From Coriobacteriaceae bacterium EMTCatB1 (GTDB taxonomy: Bacteria > Actinomycetota > Coriobacteriia > Anaerosomatales > Anaerosomataceae), in contig BDLO01000001.1 of assembly GCA_001950395.1 (NCBI GenBank), positions 533,979 through 597,978 on the forward strand: DNA of 64,000 nucleotides, written 5' to 3'. This document shows positions 8,734 to 17,640 of the stretch, piece by piece. Made by a program: the position numbers and the translations under genes. The stretch's first letter is position 1. Every line of letters starts with the position of its first letter. Under the pieces are notes generated by a model. The model saw only the letters and a program-made list of their open reading frames with translations, did not search any database and was not told where the DNA came from.

Positions 8734-11463
8734 GTGAGCCGGCGTCTCGCATCGGGCGGGAGCCGGATCCCGCACATCGTCGTGGGGCACGCGAACCCCG
8801 ATTTCGACGCCTACGGCGCGATGGTGGCCGCCACGAAGCTCTCGCCGGGTGCGAAAGCCGTGTTCCTAGGCAGCCAGAACCCCAACGTGCGGGAGTTCCA
8901 CAACCTGCACGCGGAGTTCTTGGAGTTCGTCGACCTCAAAGACGTGGATCTTGCTTCCGTGGAGCGCGTGACGATGGTGGACACACGCGACCCCTCACGG
9001 CTCGGCGAGCTGGAGCACGTGGTCAGGCGAGCCGGCATCGAGGTGGTGGTCTACGACCACCACCCGCCCGCCGAAGGCGACATCGCTGGTGCCGAGGAGC
9101 ACTGCATGCTGGTCGGCGCCACCACCTCCATCCTCGTGCACGAGATCCGCGACAGGGGGATTCCCGTCACTCCTCTCGAGGCGAGCGTGATGCTGCTCGG
9201 CATCCACGAAGACACCGGGTCGCTCACGTACGTAAGCGCCACTGCGTACGACGCCGACGCCGTGGCCTTCCTCATGGCCTCAGGCGGCGACCTGGAGGTC
9301 GTGAACCAGTTCCTGACGCGCACGCTCACCCCTGAGCAAAAGGCGCTGCTGTCGAAGCTCCTGGACACGCTCGAGGTGTGGGACGTCAACGGGCAGCCTG
9401 TGGCGGTGGGGTGGGCAGAGAGCGCCGAGTACGTGGACTCGGCAAGCGTCATCACGCACCACCTGTGCGACGATATGGGCTATCGCGTCGCGATGGCGGT
9501 CATCGCGATGCCGGACAGGGTCCACGTGGTGGCTCGATCGCGCATCAGCGAAGTCGACGTCGGGAGTGTGTTGGAGCGACTGGGTGGCGGCGGGCATCCG
9601 CTCGCCGCGTCGGCGGCCATCAAAGGTGCTGCCGTAGCAGACGTGCTCGCCAGACTCAAAGACGCGGCTTTCGAGGTGGTGCGGGCGCCCGTGACGGCTC
9701 GGACCGTGATGACGTCGCCAGTGCGCACCATCGCTCCCGATGCCACGATGGACGAGGCCGGCCGCGTGATGGAACGCTGGGGCCACGGGGCGCTTCCGGT
9801 GGCTGCCGATGGCCGACTGGTCGGCATGGTCACGCGTAAGGACGTGGACAAGGCTCGTCGGCACCGTCTCGGCCACGCGCCGGTGCGCGGGTTCATGTCC
9901 CGTGAGCCGCTCGTCGTGGGGCCGGATGCGACGCTCGACGCGCTCCAGAACCTTCTCGCGCAAACTGGCGTCGGGAGGGTGCCCGTCGTCGAGGACGGCC
10001 GCATCGTCGGCATCGTCACACGCAAGGACCTCTTGCGAGCGTTCCACGGCGAGCGGTACACCGACCGCAAGGCGACGATCGCGCGGTCGCAAGCGTCGGC
10101 ACGCTTCATGTCGTCATTCGAGAACGTCCTGCCCGAGAGGGTCCGCGACGTGGTCGTCCGCATCGGGCAGCTGGCTCTCGAGCGCGGGGTGCGCGCGCAC
10201 GTGGTCGGCGGGTTCGTGCGCGACATGCTGCTCGGGAGGCCGAACCTGGACGTGGACGTCGTGATCGAGGGCGACGGGCTCGCCTTCGCTGAGCACGTGG
10301 CGTCGGTCATGGGCTGGCGCATCAGGGTGCACAAGCGCTTCGGCACGGCCGTGCTCGTCGTCGACAGGGGGTTCCACGTGGACGTCACGAGCGCGCGAGC
10401 GGAGTACTACACCAGGCCTGGCGCGCTTCCGACAGTGGAGCGCTCGACGCTCAGGCAGGATCTGTTCCGGAGAGACTTCTCAATCAACGCGATGGCAGCG
10501 TCGATCACGCCGGACACGTTCGGTCAGATCGCAGACCCGTTCGGCGGGCTTGCGGACCTCGAGAGGCGCGTCGTCAGAGTGCTCCACTCGCTGTCGTTCG
10601 TCGAGGACCCCACGCGCGTGCTCAGGGCCGCGCGATTCGCTGTGAAGTTCGGCTTCCGGATAGATGCGTCCACGGAGGCCCTGCTCAAGCAGGCGGTGGA
10701 GATGGACATGCTGCGCGAGGTCTCCGGGGCGCGTCTGCGGGAGGAGATCCTCGACATCATCGACGAGGAGCGGGCGGGCGACGTGCTCTGGCTGCTGCAC
10801 GAGCTCGGAGCGCTCCCCGAGCTGCTGCCGGATGGCATGGCCGCAGAAGCGGCGCCGACCGCAGTTGCCGCAGCAGCGGCGGCTTACGACGTGCTTGCAC
10901 GGCGGTTCGTCCAGATGCCGCGTCGTCGCGTGACCCTCGTCGCCGCCCTGGTCTCCCGCGCGTCCAAGCAATCAGCGGAGCGGTGGCTCAAGCGCATGCG
11001 ATTCGGGAGAGAGTACTCCGTCCCAGCTCTCACCTTGCTCGAGAAGGCGGGCTCGACTCTTCGTGCGCTGCGCGACAGGCGTCCCATGCGCGACAGCAGG
11101 ATACACGCGCTGCTCTCGCCGCTGCCGCCGGAGGCGCTCGTGTGTCTCTGGGCGTCGGCTGACGAGGACGTGTCCCGTGAGCGCATCGAGCGCTACGTCG
11201 ACGTCATCAGCCGGATCCGTCCGGCCGTGTCCGGCGACGATCTCGTCGCCATGGGCTTCAAGCCGGGCCGCGGGTTCTCTGCTATCCTTGCGCAAGCCCT
11301 GGCCGACCGCCTTGACGGTAAAGCCGTCGGTCGTGAGGCGGAGATCAAGAACCTGGCCCACATCGCGCAGCGGTGGGCGAGGACGAATCCGGAGGAGCCC
11401 GATGGATCTGCTGTCGATCGTCGTGCGGTTCGCGCTCGTCGTGCCGGCGATCGTCTTCCATGA
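8734..11463 (+). CDS. DHH-CBS-tRNA nucleotidyltransferase (CCA- or A-adding) fusion
   Basis: 909 residues in four parts. (1) A DHH phosphoesterase domain like nano-RNases: GHANPDFDAYGAM near the start, DHH around residue 108 in YDHHPPAEG, and a DHHA1 GGGGHP motif near 285. (2) A CBS pair (about 320-440), each with an ITRKD/VTRKD end. (3) A class II nucleotidyltransferase head, VVGGFVRDMLLGRPNLDVDV near residue 490 and RRDFSINAMA near 579. (4) The RNA-binding tail. The enzyme repairs or adds the tRNA 3' CCA; the architecture is known in several phyla, with CBS thought to sense adenylates. GTG 8734 has better ribosome-binding-site spacing than GTG 8728. Confidence 0.9.
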   Translation: MSRRLASGGSRIPHIVVGHANPDFDAYGAMVAATKLSPGAKAVFLGSQNPNVREFHNLHAEFLEFVDLKDVDLASVERVTMVDTRDPSRLGELEHVVRRAGIEVVVYDHHPPAEGDIAGAEEHCMLVGATTSILVHEIRDRGIPVTPLEASVMLLGIHEDTGSLTYVSATAYDADAVAFLMASGGDLEVVNQFLTRTLTPEQKALLSKLLDTLEVWDVNGQPVAVGWAESAEYVDSASVITHHLCDDMGYRVAMAVIAMPDRVHVVARSRISEVDVGSVLERLGGGGHPLAASAAIKGAAVADVLARLKDAAFEVVRAPVTARTVMTSPVRTIAPDATMDEAGRVMERWGHGALPVAADGRLVGMVTRKDVDKARRHRLGHAPVRGFMSREPLVVGPDATLDALQNLLAQTGVGRVPVVEDGRIVGIVTRKDLLRAFHGERYTDRKATIARSQASARFMSSFENVLPERVRDVVVRIGQLALERGVRAHVVGGFVRDMLLGRPNLDVDVVIEGDGLAFAEHVASVMGWRIRVHKRFGTAVLVVDRGFHVDVTSARAEYYTRPGALPTVERSTLRQDLFRRDFSINAMAASITPDTFGQIADPFGGLADLERRVVRVLHSLSFVEDPTRVLRAARFAVKFGFRIDASTEALLKQAVEMDMLREVSGARLREEILDIIDEERAGDVLWLLHELGALPELLPDGMAAEAAPTAVAAAAAAYDVLARRFVQMPRRRVTLVAALVSRASKQSAERWLKRMRFGREYSVPALTLLEKAGSTLRALRDRRPMRDSRIHALLSPLPPEALVCLWASADEDVSRERIERYVDVISRIRPAVSGDDLVAMGFKPGRGFSAILAQALADRLDGKAVGREAEIKNLAHIAQRWARTNPEEPDGSAVDRRAVRARRAGDRLP

Positions 11464-12052
11464 GGTAGCGCACGGGTACGCTGCGCTTGCCCTCGGCGAC
11501 AGGACGGCCAAAGATTCCGGTCGTCTGAGCTTGAACCCGCTGAAGCACATCGATCCGTTCGGAACCGTGCTTCTGCCGCTGCTGATGACTGCGATGCTCG
11601 GCTTTGGGTTCGGGTACGCCAAGCCCGTGCCCGTCAACCCGTGGCGTTTCCGCGGGAACCGGCGGGTCGGCATGGCGATCACCGGCATCGCTGGCCCAGC
11701 GGCCAACATGGCCATGGCCCTCGTCGGCGCAGGGGTCGCGCGCCTGATGGGCTTCGCGTCGGGTGCCGTCGCGGAGGTGGTGTGGACGCTCGCGTACGCG
11801 TTCTGCGTCGTGAACCTCGCGCTGATGTTCTTCAACCTCGTCCCGATACCGCCGTTCGACGGGTCGCGGCTCTTGCTGCCGTTCCTGTCCAACCGCGGTC
11901 TGGCGATGTATCGGGACCTCGAGCGCTACGGCTTCGTCATCGTCATCGCGCTGCTCTGGCTGCCTCCGCAGCTCTTCCACGTCGACCTGCTCGGCGTGTA
12001 CCTGGACGCCACCGTCATGCCAGTCCTTCGGTTCCTGACGGGCGTGGCGTAG
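11402..12052 (+). CDS. Site-2 protease family zinc membrane peptidase (M50)
   Basis: 216 residues with about five or six membrane helices. The zinc motif HEVAH lies at about residues 20-24 in IVFHEVAHGYAA, and the second ligand is in NLVPIPPFDGSRLL, the NPDG-like motif. These short S2P homologues (often annotated RseP-like or YwhC-like) lack a PDZ domain and are intramembrane proteases of uncertain substrate. GGAGGAG upstream of ATG 11402 is well placed. The start lies 62 bases inside the end of the preceding gene, a long same-strand overlap. Confidence 0.9.
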   Translation: MDLLSIVVRFALVVPAIVFHEVAHGYAALALGDRTAKDSGRLSLNPLKHIDPFGTVLLPLLMTAMLGFGFGYAKPVPVNPWRFRGNRRVGMAITGIAGPAANMAMALVGAGVARLMGFASGAVAEVVWTLAYAFCVVNLALMFFNLVPIPPFDGSRLLLPFLSNRGLAMYRDLERYGFVIVIALLWLPPQLFHVDLLGVYLDATVMPVLRFLTGVA

Positions 12053-12106
12053 GCGTCGCTGCTGTATCATGTGCACGTCTTGGTCCCCGTCTTGAGGAAG
12101 GCGTCG

Positions 12107-13111
12107 ATGGCGAAACGTCGCGTGCTTACCGGCTACCGTCCCACTGGTCGGCTCACGCTCGGTCACTGGTTCGGCAACCTCCTGAACATGCGCGAGATGC
12201 AGGAGGAGTACGAGGCGTACTACTTCGTCGCCGACTGGCATGCTCTTACGAGCGACTGGCAAGACACCTCGGCGGTGCGCCGCTTCACCGAAGAGATGGT
12301 GCTCGACTGGCTCGCCGCTGGCATCGATCCGGAGAAGGCGACCATCTACCGGCAGTCCGACGTGCCCGAGGTCGCGGAGCTCACGCTCTACCTGTCGATG
12401 GTCACGCCGATGTCGTGGCTCGAGCGCGTGCCGAGCTACAAGGAGCAGCGTGAGCAGATAAGCGACAAGGACCTCGGCAACGTCGGCTTCTTCCTGTACC
12501 CGCTGATGCAAGCCGCCGACATCACGATCGTGAAGGCCGACCTCGTCCCCGTGGGGGAGGACCAGGCGCCGCACCTCGAGCTCACGCGCGAGATCGTGCG
12601 CCGCTTCAACGGCACCTACGGCGAGCTCCTCGTGGAGCCGCAGGCCGTCATCCCGAAGGAGGGCGCGCGAGTGCCCGGGACGGACGGGCGCAAGATGTCG
12701 AAGAGCTACGGCAACGCGATCTACCTCTCCGAGAGCGCAGAGGAGACGACCGCCAAAGTGCGCGGCATGGTCACCGACCCTGCGCGGAAGCTCAAGACCG
12801 ACCCTGGAAACCCGGACATCTGCCCCCTGCACCAGATCCACCGCCTCGTGGGCGACCCTGCCGTCGTGGCGGAGTTCGACCGGTGCTGCCGCGTCGCCGA
12901 GTGCGGGTGCGTGGCTCACAAGGTGAAGATGGCCGAGGACCTCAACGCCTACCTCGCCGAGTTCCGCGAGCGTCGTGCAGAGCTTGCTGCCCAGCGCAAC
13001 CTGGCGTGGGACGTGCTGCAGGCAGGGGCGGCTCGCATCAGGCCGGCCATCGACGAGCTCATGGGCGCGGTCCGCGAGGCGATGCACGTGGATGCGCCCG
13101 TCTTGCGATGA
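12107..13111 (+). CDS. trpS: Tryptophanyl-tRNA synthetase
   Basis: 334 residues, class I aminoacyl-tRNA synthetase. The HIGH-like motif is in YRPTGRLTLGHWFGN, and the KMSKS motif is exact in GRKMSKSYGNAI. The product charges tRNA-Trp. ATG 12107 follows GAGGAAGG at 12094-12101. A TATCAT at 12065-12070 could be a -10 element, so trpS may start a transcript that continues into scpA, whose ATG overlaps the trpS stop. No T-box leader is visible. Confidence 0.95.
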   Translation: MAKRRVLTGYRPTGRLTLGHWFGNLLNMREMQEEYEAYYFVADWHALTSDWQDTSAVRRFTEEMVLDWLAAGIDPEKATIYRQSDVPEVAELTLYLSMVTPMSWLERVPSYKEQREQISDKDLGNVGFFLYPLMQAADITIVKADLVPVGEDQAPHLELTREIVRRFNGTYGELLVEPQAVIPKEGARVPGTDGRKMSKSYGNAIYLSESAEETTAKVRGMVTDPARKLKTDPGNPDICPLHQIHRLVGDPAVVAEFDRCCRVAECGCVAHKVKMAEDLNAYLAEFRERRAELAAQRNLAWDVLQAGAARIRPAIDELMGAVREAMHVDAPVLR

Positions 13112-13857
13112 GCTACTCCGTCAAGACACGCACCTTCGAGGGGCCGTTCGACCTGTTGCTCTCACTGGTGGCGCGGCAGAAGGTCGACGTGCGCGAGCTG
13201 ACAATCGCCGAGATCGCCGACCAGTACCTCGCTCACATCCAGGAGATGCAGGAGCTCGACCTGGAAGTGGCGAGCGATTTCCTTCTGGTCGCGGCGACGC
13301 TTCTCGAACTCAAGGCGCTGTCGCTGCTTCCGCGCGAGACGCCCACGGAGGCCGGCACCGACGAGGATCTCTCGCCTGACGAGGCGCGAGAGCTCCTGGT
13401 CGCCCGTCTGCTCGCGTACAAGCAGTTCAAGAACGCGGCTGCCGAGCTCGCCGCACGGTTCGAGGCGGAGTCTCGCATGCACACCCGCGCGGCTGCGCTC
13501 GAGGAACCGTTCCTCGGGCTCATCCCTGACTACCTCGAAGGCGTCACGCTCCACACCCTCGCCGTCACGTGCGCAGACCTGCTCCATCGTCGCGAGGTGT
13601 TCCTGTTGGAGGCCGAGCACGTCGCAGCGGCGCCCATCCCCGTCGACACGCACGTAGAAGCCATCCGCAGGATCCTCGCGAAGCGCAAGCGCACGACCTT
13701 CCGCGAGGTGATCCCTGGCAGCGCTCGGCCGGAAGAGGTGGTGGTGGCCTTCTTGGCGATACTCGAACTGTACAAGCGTGACGAGGTGAGCCTCTTCCAG
13801 GAGGAGGTCTTCGGGGAGATCGTCATCGAGTCTGTGAGGAAGGGGCTGTTCTCATGA
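13108..13857 (+). CDS. scpA: Segregation and condensation protein A
   Basis: 249 residues. Kleisin subunit that bridges SMC heads and binds ScpB in the chromosome-organising SMC-ScpAB complex. The family opening FEGPFDLLLSLVARQKVDVRE is present, followed by ...ASDFLLVAATLLELKALSLLP. The C-terminal winged-helix region (FREVIPGSARPEEVVVAFLAILELYKR) matches too. ATG overlaps the trpS stop; scpB follows with a four-base overlap. Confidence 0.95.
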   Translation: MSYSVKTRTFEGPFDLLLSLVARQKVDVRELTIAEIADQYLAHIQEMQELDLEVASDFLLVAATLLELKALSLLPRETPTEAGTDEDLSPDEARELLVARLLAYKQFKNAAAELAARFEAESRMHTRAAALEEPFLGLIPDYLEGVTLHTLAVTCADLLHRREVFLLEAEHVAAAPIPVDTHVEAIRRILAKRKRTTFREVIPGSARPEEVVVAFLAILELYKRDEVSLFQEEVFGEIVIESVRKGLFS

Positions 13858-14483
13858 GGGAAAGCGAGGTCCTGAGAGGGCCGATCGAGGCGCTGCTGTT
13901 CGTCACGGACGAGCCGTTGAGCGTCTCGCGTTTGGCGAAAGCCCTGGAGGCCACCGAGCGCGACGTCGCCGAGACGCTGCGGCTTCTGCAGGAGGAGTAC
14001 GCGCGGGACGAGCGGGGGTTCCAGCTTCGAGAAGTGGCGGGCGGGTGGCGCTTGTGCACGCACCCGGCGTACCACGAGCACGTGGAGCGGCTGGTGCTTT
14101 CGTGGGACACGCGACGGCTTTCGCAGGCGGCCCTCGAGGCGCTCGCGGTGATCGCCTACCGCCAGCCGGTGAGCAGGCAAGGCGTCAACGCCATCCGAGG
14201 CGTGAACAGCGAGGCAGTCATCGCGTCGCTGATGGAGAAGGGGCTCGTCCGGGAGGTCGGACGCGACAAGGACGCTGGGAACGCCATCCTGTACGGAACG
14301 ACGCAGCGCTTCCTGGAGCGGTTCGGGCTCAAGGACCTCTCCGAGCTTCCGCCGCTCGAGGAATTCGCGCCGGACCCCTCCACGGAGCGGGCCATCCGCG
14401 AGCGCCTGTCTGCCATCGACGGCGCAGCGCTGTTCGAGGAAACGCACGAGGAAGATGACGAGACCCCGTCCGACGACGAGTGA
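13854..14483 (+). CDS. scpB: Segregation and condensation protein B
   Basis: 209 residues with two winged-helix domains. The opening IEALLFVTDEPLSVSRLAKAL and the core QAALEALAVIAYRQPVSRQGVNAIRGVNSEAVI (read in two halves) are typical of ScpB, which dimerises and regulates the SMC kleisin. The acidic tail (ETHEEDDETPSDDE) extends into the start of rluB. Coupled to scpA by ATGA. Confidence 0.95.
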   Translation: MRESEVLRGPIEALLFVTDEPLSVSRLAKALEATERDVAETLRLLQEEYARDERGFQLREVAGGWRLCTHPAYHEHVERLVLSWDTRRLSQAALEALAVIAYRQPVSRQGVNAIRGVNSEAVIASLMEKGLVREVGRDKDAGNAILYGTTQRFLERFGLKDLSELPPLEEFAPDPSTERAIRERLSAIDGAALFEETHEEDDETPSDDE

Positions 14484-15237
14484 GGAGCCGCTGGCGAGCG
14501 ACGCGCCGAAGCCCGAGCGGTTGCAGAAGTTCTTGGCGCGCGCCGGCGTCGCATCCCGGAGGCGTGCCGAGGAGCTGATCGCTGCCGGCAGGGTGCGCGT
14601 GAACGGCGAGACCGTCACCGCGATGGGCGTGAAGGTGGTGCCTGGCGTGGACGTAGTCGAGGTCGACGGTGTCAGCGTCGTCCCGCCCCAGCTCCACCTC
14701 TACCTCATGTTGAACAAGCCTGCGGGATACGTGACCACTCTCAAGGACCCGCTCGGCAGGCCGATCGTCGCGGATCTCATACCCGACACTGGGCGGAGGG
14801 TCTTTCCCGTCGGCCGCCTGGACGCCGACACTACCGGCCTGCTGCTTCTGACGGATGACGGCGAGTTCGCGCAGATGCTCATGCATCCGCGGTTTCACGT
14901 CCCGAAGACCTATCTGGCACGAGTCGAGGGACGACCCACGGAACGGGCGCTCCAGAGGCTGCGAGACGGCGTGGTGCTCTCCGACGGCCCGACGCAGCCC
15001 GCGCAGGCCGAGCTGGTCGACGCCGGCATCGGCAGCTCGCTCGTACGCATCACGATCCGCGAGGGCCGCAAGCGTCAGGTGCGGCGAATGCTCAAGCACG
15101 TCGGACACCCCGTGATCGAGCTCCACCGCGAGCGCATCGGCCCGCTCGCGCTTGGGGACCTTCCCGAGGGGGCGGTTCGAGAGCTGACGCCGGAGGAAGT
15201 GGCTGCCTTGCGGACGGCTGCGGAGAGGGGAGGGTGA
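14455..15237 (+). CDS. rluB: 23S rRNA pseudouridine synthase, RluB/RsuA family
   Basis: 260 residues. An S4 RNA-binding domain (ERLQKFLARAGVASRRRAEE) is followed by the RsuA/RluB catalytic domain with the aspartate in VGRLDADTTGLLLLT and the late motif EGRKRQVRRML. It makes pseudouridine in rRNA, most likely 23S helix 89 by analogy with RluB and by its constant location after scpAB. ATG 14455 lies 29 bases inside scpB; its nearest GAGG is only three bases away, so initiation probably depends on coupling. Confidence 0.9.
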   Translation: MTRPRPTTSEEPLASDAPKPERLQKFLARAGVASRRRAEELIAAGRVRVNGETVTAMGVKVVPGVDVVEVDGVSVVPPQLHLYLMLNKPAGYVTTLKDPLGRPIVADLIPDTGRRVFPVGRLDADTTGLLLLTDDGEFAQMLMHPRFHVPKTYLARVEGRPTERALQRLRDGVVLSDGPTQPAQAELVDAGIGSSLVRITIREGRKRQVRRMLKHVGHPVIELHRERIGPLALGDLPEGAVRELTPEEVAALRTAAERGG

Positions 15238-15822
15238 GTGGCGCTCACGGTCATCACGGGAGGCGTACGGAGCGGGAAGTCCGCCGCAGCTGCGGCGTTC
15301 GCGGAGGCGACACGACGGCCGGTCGTCGTCGTGGTCGCTGGCGTCGCTGAGGGCGACCCGGAGATGGCAGCCCGCATCGAGGCGCACCGACGCGCGCGGC
15401 CGGCTGAGTGGCGGGTCGTCGAGGCAGCCCAGATGACGCCGGAGCACTGGCTCTCGTCGGTGAGCGACAAGGAGTGCCTGCTCGTGGACTGCTTCGGGAC
15501 GCTGCTTGCGTCGCTGGTGTGGCCGCAGCACGGCCTGGACGTCGTCGACGTCGACGCCCGTGAGGTCACCGAGAGCGCCCTGGCGCTCGCTGATGCGATC
15601 ATCGCACGACGGGGCGAGACGATCGTGGTGACCAACGAGGTGGGCTGGGGCGTCGTGCCGGCATATCCCTCGGGCCGAGCATTCGCTGACGCCATAGGAA
15701 CTGCGAACCGGCGCCTCGTCGATGCGGCCGACCGGGCGTTTCTTGCAGTATGCGGGCGGCTCGTCGACCTGAGCCGCCTTCCTGCCGTCGCCAGAATGAA
15801 CAGCACCCGCGAAGAGGAGTGA
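15238..15822 (+). CDS. cobU: Adenosylcobinamide kinase / adenosylcobinamide-phosphate guanylyltransferase
   Basis: 194 residues. P-loop GGVRSGKS near the N-terminus, then RIEAHRRARPAEWRVVEA, which contains the histidine that becomes guanylylated. VVTNEVGWGVVP, followed by the ...R.....G..NR..A....A....V.G family tail, confirms CobU/CobP. It phosphorylates adenosylcobinamide and transfers GMP to give adenosyl-GDP-cobinamide. GTG 15238 is directly after the rluB stop. First gene of a four-gene nucleotide-loop assembly set (cobU, cobT, cobS, cobC). Confidence 0.94.
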   Translation: MALTVITGGVRSGKSAAAAAFAEATRRPVVVVVAGVAEGDPEMAARIEAHRRARPAEWRVVEAAQMTPEHWLSSVSDKECLLVDCFGTLLASLVWPQHGLDVVDVDAREVTESALALADAIIARRGETIVVTNEVGWGVVPAYPSGRAFADAIGTANRRLVDAADRAFLAVCGRLVDLSRLPAVARMNSTREEE

Positions 15823-15827
15823 CTCGC

Positions 15828-16904
15828 GTGGACAGAGAGACGTTGCTTTCCGAGATCTCGCTCATCGAGCCGCCAGACCGGTCGTGGGAAGATCGCGCCT
15901 GGGAGCGGCTGGATCAGCTCACGAAGCCGCCCAGGAGTCTCGGCCGTCTCGAATCGCTCGCGGCACAGCTGGCGTGCATCCAGAAGACGGTGACTCCATC
16001 TGCAAGGCCGGCGGCCGTTGCGGTCTTCGCTGGCGACCACGGCGTGACACGGCGGGGCGTGTCGGCCTATCCGCAAGAGGTCACAGCGCAGATGGTTCGC
16101 AACTTCGCGTCGGGTGGCGCTGCGATCAACCAGATCGCTCGCTCGGCAGGCGCCGACCTCGTCGTCTACGACGTCGGCGTGGTTTCGGCGCTGGACGAGG
16201 TTGCCGGCGTGGCACATTCGAAGGTCCGTGCAGGCACGGCCGACATGACCGAAGGCCCAGCCATGAGCGTGCATGAGGCCGTCGAGGCGCTCGGCGTCGG
16301 ATTCGGCGCGGTGCGAGACCTGGTCGAAAGCCAGGGGACGAGGGTCGTCGCCATCGGCGAGATGGGCATCGGCAACACGACGGCTGCGTCCGCCCTCGGC
16401 TGTGCGCTCGTTCCAGCCGCTGCCAGCGTGATGATCGGGCCAGGCACTGGGCTCGACGAGCGTGGCGTGGCTCGCAAGCGCGAGGTCGTCGAGCAAGCGC
16501 TTCGCGTGAACGCTGACCGCCTCGATGACCCCCTCGAAGCGCTCGCCGCCGTCGGAGGTCTCGAGATCGCGGCGATGGCCGGCGCGGTGCTCGGCTGCGC
16601 CCGGTTCGGCGCGGTGGCTCTGATCGACGGCTTCATCTCAACGGCAGCGGCGCTCGTCGCTGTCCGGCTGCGTCCCCAGTGCATCGGGAACGTGGTCGCC
16701 TCTCACCGCTCGCGGGAGAGAGGGCACGCCGTGCTTCTGGACGCCCTCGGAGTCCAGCCGCTGCTCGACCTCGACCTTCGTTTGGGCGAGGCCAGCGGCG
16801 CTGCGCTCGCGATCCCGCTCGTCGACGCTGCGTGCGCCGTCATCGGCGGCATGGCCACCTTCGCGGAGGCCGGCGTCAGCGGAGCTGAGGAGAGCTACGC
16901 GTGA
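15828..16904 (+). CDS. cobT: Nicotinate-nucleotide-dimethylbenzimidazole phosphoribosyltransferase
   Basis: 358 residues, the normal size. LDQLTKPPRSLGRLE, FAGDHGVTRRGVSAYPQEVT and IGEMGIGNTTAASAL are diagnostic. The catalytic glutamate region is near the C-terminus (LRLGEASGAALAIPL). It forms alpha-ribazole 5'-phosphate, the lower nucleotide of cobalamin. GTG 15828 has AAGAGGAG about eight bases upstream. No bluB or bza gene is nearby, so the lower base may be salvaged. Confidence 0.95.
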   Translation: MDRETLLSEISLIEPPDRSWEDRAWERLDQLTKPPRSLGRLESLAAQLACIQKTVTPSARPAAVAVFAGDHGVTRRGVSAYPQEVTAQMVRNFASGGAAINQIARSAGADLVVYDVGVVSALDEVAGVAHSKVRAGTADMTEGPAMSVHEAVEALGVGFGAVRDLVESQGTRVVAIGEMGIGNTTAASALGCALVPAAASVMIGPGTGLDERGVARKREVVEQALRVNADRLDDPLEALAAVGGLEIAAMAGAVLGCARFGAVALIDGFISTAAALVAVRLRPQCIGNVVASHRSRERGHAVLLDALGVQPLLDLDLRLGEASGAALAIPLVDAACAVIGGMATFAEAGVSGAEESYA

Positions 16905-17632
16905 TCCCAGGGCTTCGAGAAGCCTTCGGCTGGCTGACGCTCTTGCCGGTGCGCGCAGACGGCTCCGCCGACCCCGTGCCGTGGTTCTCGTGGGTCGGTG
17001 CAGGTCTCGGCGCGGCGGCGGCCGGCGCCGCCTACGGCGTCGCGAGGGCTGTGCCGGGCGACCTCGGGGCGCTGCTGGCAGGAGTGGTCGTGCTGTTCGT
17101 GTGGGCAGTGCTCACCGGCATGCTCCACTTCGACGGGCTCGCCGACACCGCCGACGCTCTCGGCTCGCGTGGTGACCGCGAACGTCGTCTTGCCGTCCTT
17201 CGCGACAGCCGGATCGGGGCGTTCGGGGCATCCGCCGTCGTGCTCGCGTCGCTGCTCCTCGTCTCGGCTGGGGCTGTCGTCATCTCGCACCACAGGTGGT
17301 GGGTGATCGCCTGGGCGCCCGTCGTCGCGCGCTGGGGAAGCTCGATAGCGCTCAGCACGCTTGGCTCCGCTCGTTCGGACGGTCTCGCTGCGACGCTTGC
17401 TCGCAGTCGGTCGTTCGCGACTCTCATGGCGGCTGCTGTGCCGGTCGCGCTCGCCGTCCCGTTCCTGCTTCACGAAAGCCCCGGAGCGCTCGTCGCAGGG
17501 CTCGTCGTGACCGTTTTGGCGCCTCGTGCGCTGGCTCGGTCCTTCGGCGGCATGACGGGCGACCTCATCGGCGCTGCTATCATCCTCACTGAAACGACGG
17601 TGCTCGTTGCTGGTGCGCTGTCAGGACGGTAG
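16901..17632 (+). CDS. cobS: Adenosylcobinamide-GDP ribazoletransferase (cobalamin synthase)
   Basis: 243 residues, integral membrane protein with about six helices. The family signature LTGMLHFDGLADTADALGSR, with the conserved aspartates, is complete. It joins alpha-ribazole(-phosphate) to adenosyl-GDP-cobinamide in the membrane. GTG overlaps the cobT stop by four bases, so translation is coupled. Confidence 0.94.
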   Translation: MIPGLREAFGWLTLLPVRADGSADPVPWFSWVGAGLGAAAAGAAYGVARAVPGDLGALLAGVVVLFVWAVLTGMLHFDGLADTADALGSRGDRERRLAVLRDSRIGAFGASAVVLASLLLVSAGAVVISHHRWWVIAWAPVVARWGSSIALSTLGSARSDGLAATLARSRSFATLMAAAVPVALAVPFLLHESPGALVAGLVVTVLAPRALARSFGGMTGDLIGAAIILTETTVLVAGALSGR

Positions 17633-17640
17633 GAGAGCCC

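Noticed and set aside
12060-12106. T-box leader before trpS
   Set aside because: The upstream space is under 60 bases and has no T-box sequence or terminator.
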